Below, piece by piece: positions 25,245 to 33,691 of a stretch of 64,000 bases of DNA. Source of the DNA: Trebonia sp963771985 (GTDB taxonomy: Bacteria > Actinomycetota > Actinomycetes > Streptosporangiales > Streptosporangiaceae); the NCBI GenBank assembly GCA_963771985.1, contig CAVYVO010000002.1, forward strand, positions 248,001-312,000, read 5' to 3'. The position numbers and the translations under genes were made by a program. The notes below the pieces were generated by a model. That model worked only from the letters and a program-made list of their open reading frames with translations. It was not told the DNA's origin and did no database searches. How positions within the stretch are numbered: position 1 is the stretch's first letter; every line of letters starts with the position of its first letter.

Positions 25245-26212
25245 TCTGGGACCGACAAAGAGAGTCCGAACTGCCCGGCCTCGTCCGTCCACCACGACCG
25301 CATCGCGAACCCGGCCGCCGCCAGTTCGGCCGCCACCCCGTCCCGACGGAACTTCGCCGATATCTCCGTCCGCATCTCCTCGCCCGCGGCGAAGGCCGCG
25401 GTGAGCCCGATGTCCCGCACGTGTACCTCCTGCGGAGAGACCGCGCGCAGCCGCATCTCGATCCACTCGTTGCCCGCGTCCCAGACCGCGACGTGCTCGA
25501 AGGCGTCCAGGTCGAAGTCGGCGCCGAGCTCGGCGTTGAGGACGGACAGCACGTTCTTGTTGAACGCGGCCGTCACCCCCGCGGCGTCGTCGTACGCGGC
25601 GACCAGGACCGCGGGGTCCTTGACCAGGTCCGTGCCGAGCAGGAACGTGTCGCCCGGGCGCAGCTCGGCCCGGACCCGCGCCAGGAACGCCGCGCGCTGG
25701 GCGGGCACCATGTTCCCGATGGTGGAGCCGAGGAAGGCGGCCAGCCGCGGGCCGCCGCCCTCGGCGGCCGGCAGGCCCAGGTGCTCCTCGAAGTCCGACA
25801 CGACCGCGTGCACCTCCAGGCCCGGGTACTCCGCGGTGAGCGCGTCGGCGGCGAGCACCAGCGCCGTCTCGCTGACGTCCACCGGAACGTACGCCCGCAG
25901 CGTCCCCGCGTCCCGCAGCGCGCCGAGCAGCAGCCGGGTCTTCTCCGACGAGCCCGAGCCGAGCTCCACCAGGACGCGCGCGCCCGACGAAACGGCGATC
26001 TCGGCGGACACCGCCCGCAGGATCGAGCGCTCGGCGCGGGTGGGGTAGTACTCGGGGAGTTCGGTGATCTTCTCGAAGAGCGCGCTGCCCTGCGCGTCGT
26101 AGAACCACTTCGGCGGGAGCGACTTCGGCGTCGCGGACAGGCCCGCGAGCGCGTCGGCCCGCAAGGACGCGGCGCGGTAGTCCGGGGGCAGGCGGTGTTC
26201 GACGGTGATCAA
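25241..26212 (-). CDS. egtD: Histidine N-alpha-methyltransferase (ergothioneine synthesis)
   Basis: EgtD makes hercynine by three SAM-dependent methylations of histidine. At 323 aa it has the usual length. Family parts: SLPPKWFYDAQGSALFEKI, LPEYYPTRAERSIL, VELGSGSSEKTRLLL (SAM motif), AFLGSTIGNMVP and LGTDLVKD, then FNKNVLSVLNAELGADFD. The start is a TTG at 26212 that overlaps the egtC stop (TTGA); no better codon is in frame before the conserved LPPDYRA. Last gene of egtABCD. Confidence 0.93.
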   Translation of the reverse strand: MITVEHRLPPDYRAASLRADALAGLSATPKSLPPKWFYDAQGSALFEKITELPEYYPTRAERSILRAVSAEIAVSSGARVLVELGSGSSEKTRLLLGALRDAGTLRAYVPVDVSETALVLAADALTAEYPGLEVHAVVSDFEEHLGLPAAEGGGPRLAAFLGSTIGNMVPAQRAAFLARVRAELRPGDTFLLGTDLVKDPAVLVAAYDDAAGVTAAFNKNVLSVLNAELGADFDLDAFEHVAVWDAGNEWIEMRLRAVSPQEVHVRDIGLTAAFAAGEEMRTEISAKFRRDGVAAELAAAGFAMRSWWTDEAGQFGLSLSVPD

Positions 26213-27021
26213 CGGATCCCTATCCCTTCGGTGATTGAGCTGAGCGGACGGACGGCGACCTCGGACGGCGCCGCGGTGAGCACCTGCCGGTCGGGGACCT
26301 CCGTCCAGCCGGGTTCGTCGTCGCCCGGTTCCGAGGCGACGGTCACGGCCCCGCCGGAACGCCGGTACCACAACGTGTCCCCGGCGGCGGTGGCCGCGAT
26401 CGACTGCCCGTCGGTGAGCAAGAAGTTGAACCGGCGGGCCCCGCCGGCCTCCTCGATGCTGACGATGGTCGCGGCGAGCGCGAGGTCAGCGGCCATCCCG
26501 GCCCGCAGCCGCCCGAGCACGAGCGCCCACAAGAACGCCGAGTCGACCATGGCTTCCATATCCCCGAATACTCCGGGGGGTTGAAGGGGGGTCGTCCCCC
26601 CTAGGGCAGGCGGAGCAGAGCCATTTTCCCGAACGGAAGCGTGCTCCGCCCAAGAGCGCCATCCCTCGAGCACCCCGTTGTGGCTGAACAGCCAGGGGCC
26701 CGAACCGAAAGGCGCCGCGGCCGACTCGTCGGCCTGCGTGCCCGCGGTGGCGCCGCGTACCGCGGCGAGCACCGCGCCCGACCTGGTCACCCGGGCCAGG
26801 TCGGGCAGCGACGGGTCGCCCCAGATCGGCACCGCCCGCCGGTACCGGGCGGGAACCGGATCGCCGTCGGCGTACCAGCCGACCCCGAAACCGTCGGCGT
26901 TCACCGTGCCGTGCCGCTGCATCCGGGGCGCCCACGACTGCCGGTACAGCCCGTGCGGCGGGTCGGTGAGCAGCGTCCGCAGCGGCACCGGCGGGCCGAT
27001 GTAAGCGAGATGCCGGCACAT
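26209..27021 (-). CDS. egtC: Gamma-glutamyl-hercynylcysteine sulfoxide amidohydrolase
   Basis: A class II glutamine amidotransferase-type hydrolase that removes glutamate in ergothioneine synthesis. It begins MCRHLAYIG, with Cys2 as the catalytic nucleophile after Met removal; NADGFGVGWY, AAVRGAT and GPWLFSHNGVLEGW follow. Between SHNGVLEGW and DSAFLWALVLGR there are about 25-30 more residues than in mycobacterial EgtC, and the middle of this insert (LGGTTPLQPPGV) is a G-run palindrome. The start overlaps the egtB stop by one base, which rules out the longer upstream reading. Confidence 0.92.
   Translation of the reverse strand: MCRHLAYIGPPVPLRTLLTDPPHGLYRQSWAPRMQRHGTVNADGFGVGWYADGDPVPARYRRAVPIWGDPSLPDLARVTRSGAVLAAVRGATAGTQADESAAAPFGSGPWLFSHNGVLEGWRSWAEHASVRENGSAPPALGGTTPLQPPGVFGDMEAMVDSAFLWALVLGRLRAGMAADLALAATIVSIEEAGGARRFNFLLTDGQSIAATAAGDTLWYRRSGGAVTVASEPGDDEPGWTEVPDRQVLTAAPSEVAVRPLSSITEGIGIR
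26575..26641 (+). repeat. G-run palindrome element, copy E (inside egtC), with tail
   Basis: Six Gs, TTGAA, GGGGGGTCGTCCCCCC, then TAGGGCAGGCGGAGCAGAGC and TCCCGAACGGAAGCG. The tail matches copy C. This is the only copy in the middle of a protein and the only one oriented against its gene; it still keeps the egtC frame open. Confidence 0.8.
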
Positions 27022-28379
27022 CAGCCCTCCGGGGCCGAGCGCGCGGTCCGGAAGCCCGCGAAGATCTGCCGTCTGATCGGGTAATCCCAGTTCCTGAACG
27101 TGCCGCGGCACGCGACCGGCGACACCCCGAACGCCCCGCCGCGCAGCACCTTGTACTCCGGGCCGAAGAACACCTCCGAGTACTCCTTATACGGCCACGC
27201 GGCGAATCCGGGGTACGGCAGGAAGTCCGAACTCGTCCACTCCCACACGTCGCCGATGAGCTGCCGGGCGCCGCACGGCGCCGCCCCGGCCGGGTAGGAG
27301 CCGGCCGGGGCCGGCCGCAGGTGCCGCTGGCCGAGGTTCGCGACATCCGGGGACGGGTCGGCGTCGCCCCACGGGTAGCGCCGGGACCGCCCGGTCGCCG
27401 GATCGTGCCGGGCCGCCTTCTCCCACTCGGCCTCGCTGGGCAGCCGCCGCCCGGCCCACCGCGCGTACGCGTCCGCCTCATACCAGCACACGTGCAACAC
27501 CGGTTCGTTCGGAATAATGGGGGCCGTTACCCCGAACGACACCCGCACCCATTCGCCCTCCCAGCGCCAGAACAGGGGAGCGGTCAGCCCCGCGCGCCGC
27601 CGGTGCGCCCAGCCGTCCCCGGTCCACCAGCGCGGGTCGTCGTAGCCGCCGTCCGCGATGAACTCGGCGTACGCCGCGTTGGTCACCGGCGTGGTGTCGA
27701 GGTAGAACGCGGGTACGTGGACGACGTGCGCGGGCCGCTCGTTGTCCAGCGCCCAGGCCTCCGTCGAGGTGCCCATCGTGAACGGCCCGGCCGGCACGAG
27801 CACCTCGGCGGGCAGCGACGACGCGTCGGCCGGCGCGGGCGGCGGCGGGGGAGCGGACAGGACCGGCGGCCCGGCTCGCAGCTGGTGGGTGGCGAGCATG
27901 GTCTCGTCGTGCTGCGTCTCGTGCTGCGCGATCATCCCGAAGGCGAAGCCGCCGTCGGTGAGGCCGGTGCCTTCGAAGCGGACCTTTTCCAGCAGGTCCA
28001 GGACCCGGCCGCGGACCTCGTGGCCGTAGCCGCGGGCTTCTCCCGGGGCGAGCAGCGGCAGCGACGGCCGCTCGGCGCGCGGGTGCTCGAACGCGTCGTA
28101 CAGCGGGTCGATCTCCGGGTGCATCGGCGTCCTGCCACCGACCTCCCGAAGCAGCCACAGCTCTTCCTGGTTGGCCACGTGCGCGAGATCCCAGACCAGC
28201 GGTGACATCAGGGGGGAGTGCTGTCTGACCAGGTCCGCCTCGTCCACGGCGGTCGTGAGCAGGGTGGTACGGCCCCGCGCCGCGATCAGTTCCGCCGCGA
28301 TCCTCATCCGCAGGGCTCTGTCGTCTGGCGGGGGGACGACCCCCCGCGCCCCCCGATATGCTTCGGGCTCTTCGGTCAC
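27021..28379 (-). CDS. egtB: Ergothioneine sulfoxide synthase
   Basis: A non-heme iron enzyme joining gamma-glutamylcysteine to hercynine with O2. At 452 aa it has an N-terminal DinB-like domain with the iron motif QHETQHDE (H-x3-H-x-E) and a C-terminal FGE-sulfatase domain (VPAGPFTMGT, YLDTTPVTNAAYAEFI, RLPSEAEWEKAAR, GDVWEWTSSDFLPYPGF and VLRGGAFG). The GTG at 28379 overlaps the egtA stop (GTGA) and has GGAGGAAG upstream. The first 20 residues (RGARGVVPPP) come from repeat copy F and are not part of the family. Confidence 0.94.
   Translation of the reverse strand: MTEEPEAYRGARGVVPPPDDRALRMRIAAELIAARGRTTLLTTAVDEADLVRQHSPLMSPLVWDLAHVANQEELWLLREVGGRTPMHPEIDPLYDAFEHPRAERPSLPLLAPGEARGYGHEVRGRVLDLLEKVRFEGTGLTDGGFAFGMIAQHETQHDETMLATHQLRAGPPVLSAPPPPPAPADASSLPAEVLVPAGPFTMGTSTEAWALDNERPAHVVHVPAFYLDTTPVTNAAYAEFIADGGYDDPRWWTGDGWAHRRRAGLTAPLFWRWEGEWVRVSFGVTAPIIPNEPVLHVCWYEADAYARWAGRRLPSEAEWEKAARHDPATGRSRRYPWGDADPSPDVANLGQRHLRPAPAGSYPAGAAPCGARQLIGDVWEWTSSDFLPYPGFAAWPYKEYSEVFFGPEYKVLRGGAFGVSPVACRGTFRNWDYPIRRQIFAGFRTARSAPEG
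28330..28354 (-). repeat. G-run palindrome element, copy F (egtB N-terminus)
   Basis: On the minus strand: six Gs, CGC, GGGGGGTCGTCCCCCC. It is read in frame as RGARGVVPPP near the egtB start, and is followed by GCCAGACGACAGAGC, a loose match to the tail of copies C and E. Confidence 0.8.
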
Positions 28380-29668
28380 TTGACTTCCTCCAGTAGGTCG
28401 TCCGCTGGACATCGGTCTTTGCTCACGTACTTCTTGATGAAGGCGTCCACCGCGGCGAGGATGTCGCCTGGGGTGTCCTGCCGGGCGAGCGCGCCGCGCG
28501 CGGCCGCGAAGCACTGGCGGCTGGCCCTGGCGAGGTGGGAATCGTCCACGCCGTGACGGGCCGCGATCAGCCACGGGTCGGGGCCCGCCCTGGCGGCCGC
28601 CCAGAGGGGCGCGACGGCGGCCAGCGCCGCCTCGCCCGCCGTCGCGTCGGACAGCAGCGCGCTGGTCACGGCCGCGGGCACCACCCACCCGTCGCCCTGC
28701 TGCGCGTCGATCATGCGCAGCTCGAAGTGCCCGCGCGGCCGGACCGGCGGGAACAGCGTGGACAGGTGATAGGTGAGGTCCTCGGCCGTCGGCGCGCGCA
28801 GGTGCTGGCCGCCCTCGAGCACGCCGCCCCGCACCCAGTCCCGCATCGTCAGCCCGGGTGGCGCGGACCAGTCGTCGGATCCGTCCGAACGGACGCACAT
28901 GACCCTGGCGTCCAGCGCGTACGCGGCCCACGCGGCGCGCGGGTCGCCGCCGGAGCGGCCGTCCAGCACCGGCGGCCGGGTCCGGCCGGGATCCATGTGG
29001 GTCCAGGCCTGCTGCCGCGACGACACCCAGCCGGTCGGCTTGCCGTCGCGCAGCGGCGAGTTGGCGAACGCGGCCACGAGCACCGGCCCGATCGCGTGCA
29101 GCAGCCGCCACCGCTCGCGGTAGCCGGAAGGGCCGTCGTCGTCCTCGCCCGCGTCCAGGCACACCTGGACCGAGGCCGTGGCGCCCATCATCTGGCGGCC
29201 CCACGGGCCGCCCCGGTCGAAGAAGGTCTCCATGGCCGCGTACCGCGGCGACTGCAGGATGCGACGGGGCGGGCGGAACGGGTCAAGCCCGAATCCCGCC
29301 AGCTCGAGCCCCGCGTCGGCGGCTGCCGCGCGCAGCACCGCGATGTCGGCGGCGGTGGTGCGCACGCATTCGGCGAGAGAGTCAGCGGGCAGCGAGCTGA
29401 GCTCAAGCTGCCCGCCTGGTTCGGTGGTAAGCAGGCCCCCGGACGGCAGCACGCCCGGGCGGTCGCTGGACGGAAGCCCCTGCGGGCCCATGTCGGCGCC
29501 GAAGGCCGTCACGGCCGCCGCGATCCGCTCCGCCGTCACCGGCAGGGCGGGATCACGCGCGTCGCGGACCAGCCACTCGAGTTCGACGCCGATCCGCCGC
29601 GGCGGCCCCGTCTTGAGGCAGATCCCGTGGATATGCTCGGCGGCCTGCTCTACTTTGATGACCGTCAT
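28376..29668 (-). CDS. egtA: Glutamate-cysteine ligase of ergothioneine synthesis
   Basis: EgtA supplies gamma-glutamylcysteine. It is 430 aa, as in mycobacteria. Landmarks: RIGVELEWLV (metal/glutamate site), GGLLTTEPGGQLELSS, MMGATASVQVCLDAG, ANSPLRDGKPTGWVSSRQ and HFELRMIDAQQGDGW, all of the GCS2 family. First gene of egtA-B-C-D, all four overlapping by 1-4 bases; egtE, the C-S lyase, is not in the window. Confidence 0.93.
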   Translation of the reverse strand: MTVIKVEQAAEHIHGICLKTGPPRRIGVELEWLVRDARDPALPVTAERIAAAVTAFGADMGPQGLPSSDRPGVLPSGGLLTTEPGGQLELSSLPADSLAECVRTTAADIAVLRAAAADAGLELAGFGLDPFRPPRRILQSPRYAAMETFFDRGGPWGRQMMGATASVQVCLDAGEDDDGPSGYRERWRLLHAIGPVLVAAFANSPLRDGKPTGWVSSRQQAWTHMDPGRTRPPVLDGRSGGDPRAAWAAYALDARVMCVRSDGSDDWSAPPGLTMRDWVRGGVLEGGQHLRAPTAEDLTYHLSTLFPPVRPRGHFELRMIDAQQGDGWVVPAAVTSALLSDATAGEAALAAVAPLWAAARAGPDPWLIAARHGVDDSHLARASRQCFAAARGALARQDTPGDILAAVDAFIKKYVSKDRCPADDLLEEVK

Positions 29669-29920
29669 GGCGGCACCATAACCCCGGCCACTGACAAAAC
29701 CGGGCGGCGCGTGCCCGCACTGCCGCCCGGCGTGCCAAGATCCCCGGCTGGGTCACTGAAACGCATTTGTTACATGCCACTATCCCATACCCCGTTTCCC
29801 GGTCCTGGTAGGCCCCCCTTGCTCCCGTATAGTCCGGCTTGTCCCTCCCGCGTTACACCAGGGTTGCCGCCAGGGTGTTCACGGGCGCGACGGGCCTGCC
29901 GCAGCGGCGATAGTGGAGGC

Positions 29921-30655
29921 ATGACCGGACCGCAACTGCCCGGGCAGACCGTCGTGGTGATCGGCGGCAGCTCCGGCATGGGACTCGAAACAGCCCGCAA
30001 AGCACGCGCCGAAGGGGCCGACGTCATCCTCGCCGGCCGCGATCCCGAGAAGCTGAAGCACGCCGCCGACGAGGTCGGCGCGATCCAGACCGCGGCGTTC
30101 GACGCGACGGATCTGGGAGCTCTCGACCGGTTCTTCGGCGGCTTGCCGGAGCGGATCGACCACGTGATGGTCACGGCGGGAGGCCCGTACTACGCGCCCC
30201 TGGCCGACCTGGAGTACGAGCGGGCGGTCCGCGATTTCACCGAGCACCAGTGGCTGGCGATCGCGGTCGCGCAGCACGCCGTCGGACGGGTACGGCCCGG
30301 CGGCACGCTGCTGTTCATGGAGGGCACCGGCGGCCGGCGCCCGGGTCCTGGCATGGCGCTGTTCTGCGCGGCCACCGCCGCGCTGCCCGCGCTGATCGCG
30401 AACCTCGCGCTCGAGGCCGCGCCCGTCCGGGTCAACCTCCTCGCCGCGGGCTTCGTCGACACGCCGCTATCCGCGTCGCTGCTCGGCGGCGACCTCGACA
30501 AGCGCCGCGGGCAGCTCCGCGCCACGCTCCCGATCGGGCGCGTCGTCGGCCCGGCCGACGTCGCCGCGCTCGCGGTGCACATCATGATCAACACTGCCCT
30601 GACCGGCGCGACCTACGACATCGACGGCGGCGAGCAGCTGATCTCCGGGGAGTGA
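29921..30655 (+). CDS. SDR family protein lacking the usual catalytic Tyr/Lys
   Basis: A 244-aa Rossmann protein (VVVIGGSSGMGLETA, then ILAGRD) ending TGATYDIDGGEQLI like other SDRs. At the place of the YxxxK active site it has FCAAT, so neither Tyr nor Lys is present. A GTGGAGG site precedes the ATG. It may be a pseudo-enzyme or use different chemistry. The second SDR starts 4 bases after its stop, so the two form an operon. Confidence 0.82.
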   Translation: MTGPQLPGQTVVVIGGSSGMGLETARKARAEGADVILAGRDPEKLKHAADEVGAIQTAAFDATDLGALDRFFGGLPERIDHVMVTAGGPYYAPLADLEYERAVRDFTEHQWLAIAVAQHAVGRVRPGGTLLFMEGTGGRRPGPGMALFCAATAALPALIANLALEAAPVRVNLLAAGFVDTPLSASLLGGDLDKRRGQLRATLPIGRVVGPADVAALAVHIMINTALTGATYDIDGGEQLISGE

Positions 30656-30659
30656 GCCC

Positions 30660-31367
30660 ATGACAGGCAAGGTCGCGCTCATCACCGGCGCCTCCCAGGG
30701 CATCGGCGTCGGCCTGGTGGCCGGCTACCGGGGGAGAGACTGGTCGGTGGTAGCCACCGCTCGCAAGATGGGGCCGTCCGAGGACCCGGAGGTGCTCACC
30801 ATCGACGGCGACATCGCCGTCCCCGCGACCGCCGAGCGTCTCGTCGGGGCGGCGCTGGACCGGTTCGGCCGGATCGACACGCTCGTCAACAACGCGGGCG
30901 TGTTCATCTCCAAGCCGTTCACCAGCTATACGGCCGAGGACTACGCCACGATCGTCGGGGTTAACCTCACCGGGTTCTTCTGGCTGACGCAGCGGGTCAT
31001 CGCCGAGATGGCGACGCGCTACGGCGGCCACGTGGTCAACATCTCGGCCACGATCGCCGAGGTCGCGAACTCCAGCTCGCCGTCGGTCCTGGCCGCCCTG
31101 ACCAAGGGCGGCCTCGCCGCCGCCACCAGGTCACTGGCCGTCGAGTACGCCTCCCGCGGCATCCGGGTCAACGCGGTCTCGCCGGGCATCATCCAGACGC
31201 CGATGCACTCGGCGGAAAGCTACGAGGGACTCGGCGACCAGCTTCCCCCGCTGCACCGTGTCGGCCAGGTCAGCGACGTCGTCGACGGCATCCTGTTCCT
31301 CGAGTCGTCGCCCTACATCACCGGCGAGATCCTGCACATCGACGGCGGCCAGACCGCCGGCCACTGA
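30660..31367 (+). CDS. SDR family protein with a changed active-site Tyr
   Basis: A 235-aa short-chain dehydrogenase fold: ALITGASQGIGVGLV, LVNNAGVFISKPF, HVVNISATIAEV, and EILHIDGGQTAGH at the end. The YxxxK motif reads AALTK, keeping Lys but losing Tyr. It is coupled to the preceding SDR gene, which also lacks the motif; a heterodimer in which neither partner is canonical is possible. It ends 15 bases before the end of convergent selD. Confidence 0.85.
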   Translation: MTGKVALITGASQGIGVGLVAGYRGRDWSVVATARKMGPSEDPEVLTIDGDIAVPATAERLVGAALDRFGRIDTLVNNAGVFISKPFTSYTAEDYATIVGVNLTGFFWLTQRVIAEMATRYGGHVVNISATIAEVANSSSPSVLAALTKGGLAAATRSLAVEYASRGIRVNAVSPGIIQTPMHSAESYEGLGDQLPPLHRVGQVSDVVDGILFLESSPYITGEILHIDGGQTAGH

Positions 31368-31381
31368 ACGCCGGCCGCTGC

Positions 31382-32452
31382 CTAGGGCAGAACCGTTATG
31401 TGTCCGGGCGAGCCCTCCTCAACCCGCCCCACGACCGCGGCCAGCGCCCCGCGCCGCTCCAACTCCGCCCGCAGCACATCAGGAGAAGACGTCGCGAGCA
31501 GCAGCCCCCCCGAGGTCTGCGCGTCCTGCAATAGCACCGCCACGTCTCCAGGCACCCCAGGATCGACAGAAACCCACGGCTCAAGGTAAGCCATATTGTT
31601 CCGCGTCCCCCCGGACACATACCCCTCCGCGGTGAGCGACAGCGCCCCCGGCAGCAACGGCACCGCCGAGGCGTCGACCACCGCGCTGACACCAGAAGCC
31701 CGAAGCATCCGGTGCAAATGCCCGAGCAGCGAGAACCCGGTCACATCCGTGGCCGCGACCACCCCGGCCGCCAGCGCCGCCGCACTACCGGACGCGTTCA
31801 GCGTGGTCATCGACGCCACAGCCGCCGCGAGCACATCGTCCGGCGCCGCCCCGCGCTTATGCGCGGTAGCGACCACCCCGGTCCCGATCGCCTTGGTCAG
31901 CACCAGAACATCCCCCGGCCGCGCCGCGCTGATCGTCAGCACCCGCGACGGCGAGGCGAACCCCACGACGGCCATCCCGTACTTGGGCTCCGGGTCATCG
32001 ATCGTGTGCCCGCCAACCACCAGGCACCCCGCCAGCGCGGCGACCGACGCCCCGCCGCGCAGCACCTCCGCCAGCAGCTCGAGCGGCAACGTCTCCCCAG
32101 GCCACGCGGTCAGGTTCAGCGCCAGCACCGGCCGCCCGCCCATCGCGTACACGTCGGAGAGCGCGTTGGCCGCCGCGATCCGCCCCCAGTCACGCGCGTC
32201 ATCGACAATGGGCGTAAAGAAATCGGTGGTCAGCACCAGCGCGCGCTCGTCATCGAGCCGGAGCACCGCGGCGTCATCCCCCTCCGCGGCGCCGACAAGC
32301 AAGTCACCGCCGGCGGCCCCGAGCACGCCGCCCACAGCGCTGGACTCCAGGGAAACCATCAGTTTGTCCAGAGCAGACGGTGGTAGCTTGCACGCACAAC
32401 CAGCGCCGTGGGACAACGAAGTAAGCCGGATCGAGGCAGGCTGGACAGTCAC
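31382..32452 (-). CDS. selD: Selenide, water dikinase (selenophosphate synthase)
   Basis: SelD makes selenophosphate from selenide and ATP. The 356-aa protein has the N-terminal catalytic loop SHGAGCACKLPP (Cys type, not selenocysteine; Lys after the second Cys), then GDDAAVLRLDD, TTDFFTPIVDD, AANALSDVYAMGGRP, and GGHTIDDPEPKYGMAV. Later VAATDVTGFSLLGHL and LQDAQTSGGLLLA are AIR synthase-like parts. No selA, selB, tRNA-Sec or ybbB-like gene is next to it. It is divergent from steA with a 42-base gap. Confidence 0.95.
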   Translation of the reverse strand: MTVQPASIRLTSLSHGAGCACKLPPSALDKLMVSLESSAVGGVLGAAGGDLLVGAAEGDDAAVLRLDDERALVLTTDFFTPIVDDARDWGRIAAANALSDVYAMGGRPVLALNLTAWPGETLPLELLAEVLRGGASVAALAGCLVVGGHTIDDPEPKYGMAVVGFASPSRVLTISAARPGDVLVLTKAIGTGVVATAHKRGAAPDDVLAAAVASMTTLNASGSAAALAAGVVAATDVTGFSLLGHLHRMLRASGVSAVVDASAVPLLPGALSLTAEGYVSGGTRNNMAYLEPWVSVDPGVPGDVAVLLQDAQTSGGLLLATSSPDVLRAELERRGALAAVVGRVEEGSPGHITVLP

Positions 32453-32494
32453 GCGGTCAACTCTAGCCGCGTCGTTGTGCCAGGATAAAAGTCA

Positions 32495-33691
32495 ATGAAA
32501 CTACCGTCCGTAAGGTTGCCGCACATCAGGCGGGGAAAGGCCGAGGAGCCGCCCGGCGTCGTCGGCGTCGCGCGGGTCGACCAGCGGACAAAGATCCTGG
32601 TCAAGCGGCTCGGCCAGGGGGATATCGCGATCATCGACCACGCCGACCTGGACCGGGTGAGCGCCGACGAGCTGATCGCCTGCCGGGTCGCCGCCGTCGT
32701 GAACGCGGCCAAGTCCATCACCGGCCGGTACCCGAACCTCGGACCCCAGCTCCTCCTGGACGCCGGCATCCCGCTAGTGGACGACGTGGGACGCGACGTC
32801 CTCACAAAAGTCAGCGAAGGGGACGTCGTCCGCCTCGACAGCGACCTTCTCTACGTAAACGACCACATCGTCGCCAAGGGAACAGTGCAGAACGAGGCCA
32901 CCCTTGCCAAGGCCATGGACGAGGCCACCGCGGGCGTGCCCACCCAGATCGACTCCTTCGCCGCCAACACGCTGGAGTTCCTGCGGCAGGAGCACGGCCT
33001 GCTGACCAACGGCGTGCCGGCGCCCGGGCTCGCCACCAAGATGAACGGCAGGCACGTGCTCGTCGTGGTGCGCGGCTACCGCTACCGTGAGGACCTTCGC
33101 ACCCTGCGGCCCTACATCAGGGAGTACAAGCCGGTGCTCGTCGCCGTGGACGGCGGCGCCGACGCGCTGCTGGAGGCGGGCTACCGGCCGCAGGTGATCA
33201 TCGGCGACATGGACTCGGTCTCCGACGAGGCGCTCTGCTCGGGGGCCGAACTCGTCGTGCACGCCTACCCCGACGGCCGGGCGCCCGGCCTGGCCAGGCT
33301 GAACACGCTCGGGCTCGACGCCCTGCCGCTCCCGGCGGCGGGCATGAGCGAGGACGTGGCGCTGCTCCTCGCCGACGCCTGCGGCGCCAGCCTGATCGCG
33401 GTAGTCGGCACGCACTGGACCCTGGAGGAGTTCCTCGACAAGGGGCGCCCCGGCATGGCCAGCACGTTCCTCACCCACCTGCGGGTCGGCGGGAAGCTGG
33501 TGAACGCCCGGGGCGTGCATCAGCTCTACCAGAGCCGGATCTCCGGCTGGGCGCTGCTCGCACTGGTGCTCGCCGCCGCGTGCACCATCGTCGTCGCGGT
33601 GTACGAGTCGCCCACCGGGCCTATCCTCGGCAACTACTTCAGCGCCACCTGGCATTCCTTCTCCTACTGGTTCACCGGACTGTTCAAGTGA
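32495..33691 (+). CDS. steA: Cytokinetic-ring protein SteA
   Basis: A 398-aa protein with a thiamin-pyrophosphokinase-like cytosolic domain and one membrane helix near the C-terminus (LLALVLAAACTIVVAVYES). Landmarks: RTKILVKRLGQGDIAIIDH, LLDAGIPLVDDVG, LVAVDGGADALLEAGY and IIGDMDSVSD. In corynebacteria SteA with SteB localises to the septum and activates RipA for daughter-cell separation. It corresponds to Rv1697 and starts the tightly overlapping steA/steB/MraY-like/murJ/GT operon. Confidence 0.9.
   Translation: MKLPSVRLPHIRRGKAEEPPGVVGVARVDQRTKILVKRLGQGDIAIIDHADLDRVSADELIACRVAAVVNAAKSITGRYPNLGPQLLLDAGIPLVDDVGRDVLTKVSEGDVVRLDSDLLYVNDHIVAKGTVQNEATLAKAMDEATAGVPTQIDSFAANTLEFLRQEHGLLTNGVPAPGLATKMNGRHVLVVVRGYRYREDLRTLRPYIREYKPVLVAVDGGADALLEAGYRPQVIIGDMDSVSDEALCSGAELVVHAYPDGRAPGLARLNTLGLDALPLPAAGMSEDVALLLADACGASLIAVVGTHWTLEEFLDKGRPGMASTFLTHLRVGGKLVNARGVHQLYQSRISGWALLALVLAAACTIVVAVYESPTGPILGNYFSATWHSFSYWFTGLFK

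Noticed and set aside
28535..29920. Long open frame upstream of the SDR at 29921
   Set aside because: It is antisense to egtA, which has all the family blocks; the SDR start is fixed by GTGGAGG and ATG at 29921.
31382..32452. Selenocysteine codon in selD
   Set aside because: The catalytic position is an ordinary Cys codon in HGAGCACK; no in-frame TGA is present.
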